64,000 nt of DNA, taken from the NCBI RefSeq assembly GCF_900111125.1, contig NZ_FOGE01000007.1, forward strand, positions 62,001 through 126,000. Reading direction: 5' to 3'. Origin of the DNA: Sphingobium sp. YR768. Its GTDB lineage: Bacteria > Pseudomonadota > Alphaproteobacteria > Sphingomonadales > Sphingomonadaceae. The notes below the pieces were generated by a model. That model ran no database searches. It saw only the letters and a list, made by a program, of their open reading frames with translations, and had not been told where the DNA came from. The position numbers and the translations under genes were made by a program. This document shows, in pieces, positions 60,667 through 64,000 of this stretch; the stretch's first letter is position 1, and each line of letters starts with the position of its first letter.

Positions 60667-61484
60667 GCGAACACTCCGGTCTGGCTACTGACGGGCACGA
60701 CCATGGGCGCGCCGGTGACCGGATCGGGCATGACCAGCGAGTCCATGCTGAACACCTGTGCAATCCTCTCGCGCGTGAGCACATCTGTGGGCGTGCCAGA
60801 CGCGACAATGGCGCCTGCCTTCATCGCAATCATATTGTCGGCGTAGCGCGCCGCCAGATTGAGGTCGTGCAGCACCAGCACCAGCGTTCGCCCCTTGGTG
60901 CGATTGAGGTGCCGGCACAGGTCGAGCAGTTCCATCTGATGGGCGATATCGAGATAGGTGGTCGGCTCGTCGAGCAGTATGAGCGGCGTATCCTGCGCCA
61001 GCGTCATTGCCAACCTGACACGTTGGTGTTGTCCGCCCGAAAGGGCATCGACCGGACGATTGGCAAGGTCGCTGATCCGTGTGTCAGCCATCGCCGCTTC
61101 GACCGCCCGTTCATCGTCGAGGGACCATTGGCGCAGTAAGCTCTGATGCGGATAGCGGCCGCGCGCCACCAGATCGGCGACGCTTATGCCCTGCGGCGCG
61201 ATCGATGATTGCGGCAGCAGCGCTATGGTGCGCGCCAGATCTCGCGCCTTCCAGTCCCGCAGGTCACGGCCATGGAGAAACACATGGCCGGATGAGGGGC
61301 TCAGCAACCGTGACAAGGCCCGTAGCAGGGTCGATTTGCCGCAGGCGTTAGGGCCAACGATGATAGTGATCCGGCCGGTCGGGATGATTATGTCGAGATT
61401 CCGCGTGATCTCGCGCGCTTCATATCGCAGGGTCAGGCCGTCACCGCGCAGGATCGCGCTATCGTCATGCGTATCGGTCGTCAC
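60663..61484 (-). CDS. ABC transporter ATP-binding protein, ferric-siderophore type (FecE-like)
   Basis: 273 aa from GTG 61484, whose GTGA overlaps the permease stop; the frame extends further upstream inside that gene. Walker A GPNACGKST (about 41-49), signature ALSGGQHQRVRLAM, Walker B LILLDEPTTYLDIAHQMELL, H-loop VLHDLNLAARY. Typical of iron-siderophore importers. The last base of the operon before the monooxygenase. Confidence 0.93.
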   Translation of the reverse strand: MTTDTHDDSAILRGDGLTLRYEAREITRNLDIIIPTGRITIIVGPNACGKSTLLRALSRLLSPSSGHVFLHGRDLRDWKARDLARTIALLPQSSIAPQGISVADLVARGRYPHQSLLRQWSLDDERAVEAAMADTRISDLANRPVDALSGGQHQRVRLAMTLAQDTPLILLDEPTTYLDIAHQMELLDLCRHLNRTKGRTLVLVLHDLNLAARYADNMIAMKAGAIVASGTPTDVLTRERIAQVFSMDSLVMPDPVTGAPMVVPVSSQTGVFA

Positions 61485-62536
61485 AATTCCCTCGATCGGG
61501 TGATAAGCCAGGCAAGATAGAGGCCGCCAATAAGACCGGTTACGCGCCCGATCGGCAGCGTGGCGCCAAAGGACAGGGCCTGTGTCAGGACATCGGCGAG
61601 CATCAGCAGCACCGCACCGGTAAGGGCGGCTGTCAGAACCGGCATATCCCCATCCCGCACCAGATTGCGCGCGATCTGAGGGGCCGCCAGTGCGATGAAA
61701 GCGATCGGCCCTGCCGCGCCGGTCGCGAGCGCGGCCAGCACGACGGCGATCGCCATGGCACCGAGCCGGCAACGCCCGACGCGAACGCCAAGCTGGCTGG
61801 CCATATCATCTCCCAGCTCAATCAGGCGCAGCGGGCGGGCGCAGAGCATCGCCACGGGTGTCAGGATCAGAACGCCAACCGCGACCGGTGCTACATGCCC
61901 CCAGTTGCGGGCATTGAGCGATCCGGCCAGCCATAGATTGGCCATGACCGCATTGTCGAGCTGTCCCCGTGCCAAAAGCAGGCCGTTCAGCGCCGAGAGC
62001 ACCGAGCCGACGCCTATTCCGACCAGCACCAGGCTTTGGCTCGCGACCGCGCCATCGCGAAGCGAGAGCAGATAGACGAGGATCGCCGTCAGCAGGCCGC
62101 CGGTGACCGCCGCCGCCGCGACGGGAAGCGGCGATGCCCCGACGAGAACGATCCAGCCGATCGCGCCGGTCGCCGCTCCGGTCAGGAAGCCGATGACATC
62201 CGGCGAGCCCAGCACGTTGCGCGAGACCGACTGAAAGATCGCTCCCGATATGCCGAGCGCCGCGCCCGCTCCGCAAGCCGTGATGACGCGCGGCAGACGG
62301 ATGCTCAAGATGATCCTGCTGGCCATTTCGTCGTTCGAATTTCCGGCAAGGATTGCCGCTATCTGGGTGAAGGGCACATCGATCCGGCCCATGGTGAGCG
62401 CCACGAGCGCCAGGATCAGGATGATGAGCAGCAGGCCCGTTCCGAGCAGCAACGCTCTCGCCGACACGATCAGCGATAAGCTGCCCGCTCGCCAGACAAC
62501 GCGCCTGCAACGTGCTGTGATTGCTGTGTCCGTCAT
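61481..62536 (-). CDS. FecCD-family siderophore permease
   Basis: 351 aa with nine or ten membrane segments. Family features: RLPRVITACGAGAALGISGA, SPDVIGFLTGAATGA, GPIAFIALAAPQIARNLVRD and GLIGGLYLAWLITRS. Overlaps the next gene (FecE-like) by four bases (GTGA) and the preceding permease by four bases (ATGA). The two permeases form the heterodimeric channel. Confidence 0.94.
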   Translation of the reverse strand: MTDTAITARCRRVVWRAGSLSLIVSARALLLGTGLLLIILILALVALTMGRIDVPFTQIAAILAGNSNDEMASRIILSIRLPRVITACGAGAALGISGAIFQSVSRNVLGSPDVIGFLTGAATGAIGWIVLVGASPLPVAAAAVTGGLLTAILVYLLSLRDGAVASQSLVLVGIGVGSVLSALNGLLLARGQLDNAVMANLWLAGSLNARNWGHVAPVAVGVLILTPVAMLCARPLRLIELGDDMASQLGVRVGRCRLGAMAIAVVLAALATGAAGPIAFIALAAPQIARNLVRDGDMPVLTAALTGAVLLMLADVLTQALSFGATLPIGRVTGLIGGLYLAWLITRSREL

Positions 62537-63564
62537 GAATGGGCGAGCTTTCGCCCGCGCACCAGCGCGATGAAAAAGGGGCCACCGATCAGGGCGATCA
62601 TGATGCCGACGCCGACTTCGCCGGGGCGCGCGACCATCCGTCCGGCCATGTCCGCCACGATCATCGTGCCTGCGGACAGCAGCATTGCCAAGGGAAGGAG
62701 GCGACGATGCGCTGTCCCCACGATCGCACGCGCGGCATGCGGGGCGGTCAGGCCAAGGAAGGTGATTGGTCCTGCCGCGGCGGTGGCGGCTCCCGCAAGC
62801 AGGATGACCGCGAAGGCGGCCAGCGCCAATGTCCGGCCCGGATGGCTGCCCAGCGAACGGGCAAGATCATCGCCGAGCGCGACGGCGTCGAGCCTGCGGG
62901 CAAGACCAGCCACGATCAGCAGTCCGGTGCCGATCGGCAAGGTGACCGCGCGAAGCACCGGAAAGCCGCGCCCTTCGAGCGAGCCCACCGTCCAGTGCCG
63001 AAACTGGTCGAAGACCTCAGCTTCGCTGTTGATCGTTACTATATGGGTGAGGGCAAGGAACATGACCGTCAGCGCCGATCCGGCAAGCACCACCCGCACG
63101 GAATTCATGCCCTGGCGAATACTGCCGAGCAGATAGACCGCCATACCGGCAAGCGCGGCGCCCCCAAGGCCGAACCATACATAGGAGCCAGCTTCGGTCT
63201 GTCCGAAAAAGGCGATGGCAATCGCGATGCCCGCCGCCGCGCCGGCATTGACGCCCAGGATGCCGGGGTCTGCCAGCGGATTGCGCGTCAGCGCCTGCAT
63301 CACCACGCCGGCCGCGCCCAGCGCCACGCCAACCAGAAGCGCTGCCAGAGCGCGGGGGATGCGTAAATGCTGAACCAGAAGATGCCGGTTGTCGGCTGGA
63401 TCGAACGCGGTCACCGCATTCCAAGCCTGGCGGGGCGACAAATCTTCCGCGCCGATGCTTATGCTTGCGGCAGCCAGCAGCAGGACGAATGCAATCCCGC
63501 CCGCGAGCCAGCAATCCTGGTGTCGATGCCGCAAGCATTCGCCGCCGCAATCCGTATCGGTCAT
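62533..63564 (-). CDS. FecCD-family siderophore permease (second subunit)
   Basis: 343 aa. Features: RIPRALAALLVGVALGAAGV, NPLADPGILGVNAGAAAGI, GPITFLGLTAPHAARAIVG and GEVGVGIMIALIGGPFFIAL. Nine or so membrane segments. The ATG at 63564 overlaps the stop of the substrate-binding protein gene (ATGA), and its stop overlaps the next permease start. Confidence 0.94.
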   Translation of the reverse strand: MTDTDCGGECLRHRHQDCWLAGGIAFVLLLAAASISIGAEDLSPRQAWNAVTAFDPADNRHLLVQHLRIPRALAALLVGVALGAAGVVMQALTRNPLADPGILGVNAGAAAGIAIAIAFFGQTEAGSYVWFGLGGAALAGMAVYLLGSIRQGMNSVRVVLAGSALTVMFLALTHIVTINSEAEVFDQFRHWTVGSLEGRGFPVLRAVTLPIGTGLLIVAGLARRLDAVALGDDLARSLGSHPGRTLALAAFAVILLAGAATAAAGPITFLGLTAPHAARAIVGTAHRRLLPLAMLLSAGTMIVADMAGRMVARPGEVGVGIMIALIGGPFFIALVRGRKLAHS

Positions 63565-64000
63565 TTCCCGAAGGTCTTGACGATACCGTCGACGATCTGG
63601 GTTGCGCTATAATAGTCGATCCGGAAGCTGTTGGTGCCCAGGCTCTGGACCTGCCGTGCGCGGACCGAGGGCAGATTGGCAAGCACCGGGTCGCTGAGAA
63701 ACGTCGCAACGCGCTCGTCATTCGCGCGCAGCAGGAAGGTCGTTGCTGCGGTCAGTCGGGGCAGCATTTCATAAGGAGCCCAGACGAAGTCGCCTCGCGC
63801 CTCCGAGGCAGCGTGCCAAGCCGGATCCGGATCCTCGACTGTAAAGCCAAGGCCGGCAAGGAGGCGGCCATGCGCGCCATTGGCGGTTGCGATCGGGTTC
63901 GTCGTACCCGATCCATTATAGCTGATGATGTTCACCTTGCCCGCCGGCACAGCGATTTTTCCGCGAGCGTCCACCACATAGCGCTCGAACGCCGCGATCC
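63561..64000 (-). CDS. Periplasmic siderophore-binding protein (FecB-like), 5' end outside window
   Basis: C-terminal 146 codons of a cobalamin/iron-siderophore periplasmic binding protein. The frame is open to base 64000, so the start and signal peptide lie outside the window; a GTG inside it at 63977 is not the start. Recognisable: GKVNIISYNGSGTTNPIATA, then LAGLGFTVEDPDPAWHAAS, LLRANDERVATFLSDPVLAN and SVRARQVQSLGTNSFRIDYY. The terminal SATQIVDGIVKTFGK is the usual last helix. First gene seen of the operon FecB-FecC-FecD-FecE-monooxygenase. Confidence 0.9.
   Translation of the reverse strand, partial: IAAFERYVVDARGKIAVPAGKVNIISYNGSGTTNPIATANGAHGRLLAGLGFTVEDPDPAWHAASEARGDFVWAPYEMLPRLTAATTFLLRANDERVATFLSDPVLANLPSVRARQVQSLGTNSFRIDYYSATQIVDGIVKTFGK

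Overview
The window looks like DNA from an alphaproteobacterium of the sphingomonad group (Sphingobium, Sphingomonas or Novosphingobium type). This rests on high G+C, dense coding with many 1-4 base start/stop overlaps, a P-type (trb) conjugation locus, a MucR/Ros regulator, and numerous TonB-dependent iron uptake genes. No CRISPR array, rRNA, complete tRNA or intact insertion sequence was seen.

Layout. (1) 1-5105: the distal end of a conjugative transfer operon, trbL (cut by the window edge), trbF, trbG and trbI, followed by DUF2274, DUF736 and an excisionase-like helix-turn-helix gene. (2) 5106-6624: a scar region with AT-rich DNA, the 3' half of a tRNA (probably tRNA-Glu) that truncates a parE toxin gene, its parD antitoxin, and the remains of a second toxin-antitoxin pair. 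(3) 6625-31246: a long block of plasmid/ICE accessory genes. It holds a DNA methyltransferase and a strawberry-notch helicase split by one in-frame TGA, a MucR with a histone-like tail, an N6-type methylase without a visible catalytic motif, a DpdA/TGT-like gene interrupted by an in-frame TAG, an ABC exporter, DUF932, DUF4262, DUF5983 and DUF6880 proteins, a HerA-like ATPase, a protein made of about seven Myb/SANT-like repeats, and a PP-loop (PAPS reductase/QueC-like) enzyme. (4) 31902-35452: a metabolic cargo unit of aldehyde dehydrogenase, zinc alcohol dehydrogenase and a divergent LysR regulator. (5) 36066-42284: a second accessory block, with DUF736, two DUF2493 (SLOG) paralogues, a third SLOG-like protein, DUF6117, a TraD-like protein and strong intrinsic terminators. 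(6) 42623-49923: a Fur-controlled FecI-FecR-TonB transducer receptor unit running into PepSY, DUF3649, DUF3325 and TonB. (7) 50120-56678: miscellaneous genes (methyltransferase, secreted HExxH peptidase, SDR, HAD phosphatase, AraC regulator, BrnTA) and a frameshifted serine recombinase. (8) 57041-64000: a second iron unit, with a Fur-controlled TonB receptor and, on the opposite strand, a siderophore ABC transporter operon ending in an LLM flavin monooxygenase.

How they work together. Regions 1-5 look like integrative conjugative or plasmid DNA, possibly two elements joined at the tRNA fragment, with a metabolic cargo unit inserted in the accessory block. Regions 6 and 8 are two separate ferric-chelate uptake routes. 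The points most worth following up are the broken DNA-modification genes (TGA at 7738, TAG at 16076), the seven-repeat Myb-like protein co-transcribed with a HerA ATPase, the SLOG gene cluster, the recurring purine-rich leader in front of accessory operons, and the monooxygenase inside the chelate transporter operon. All assignments come from reading the sequence and from recall of family features; no database search was run.
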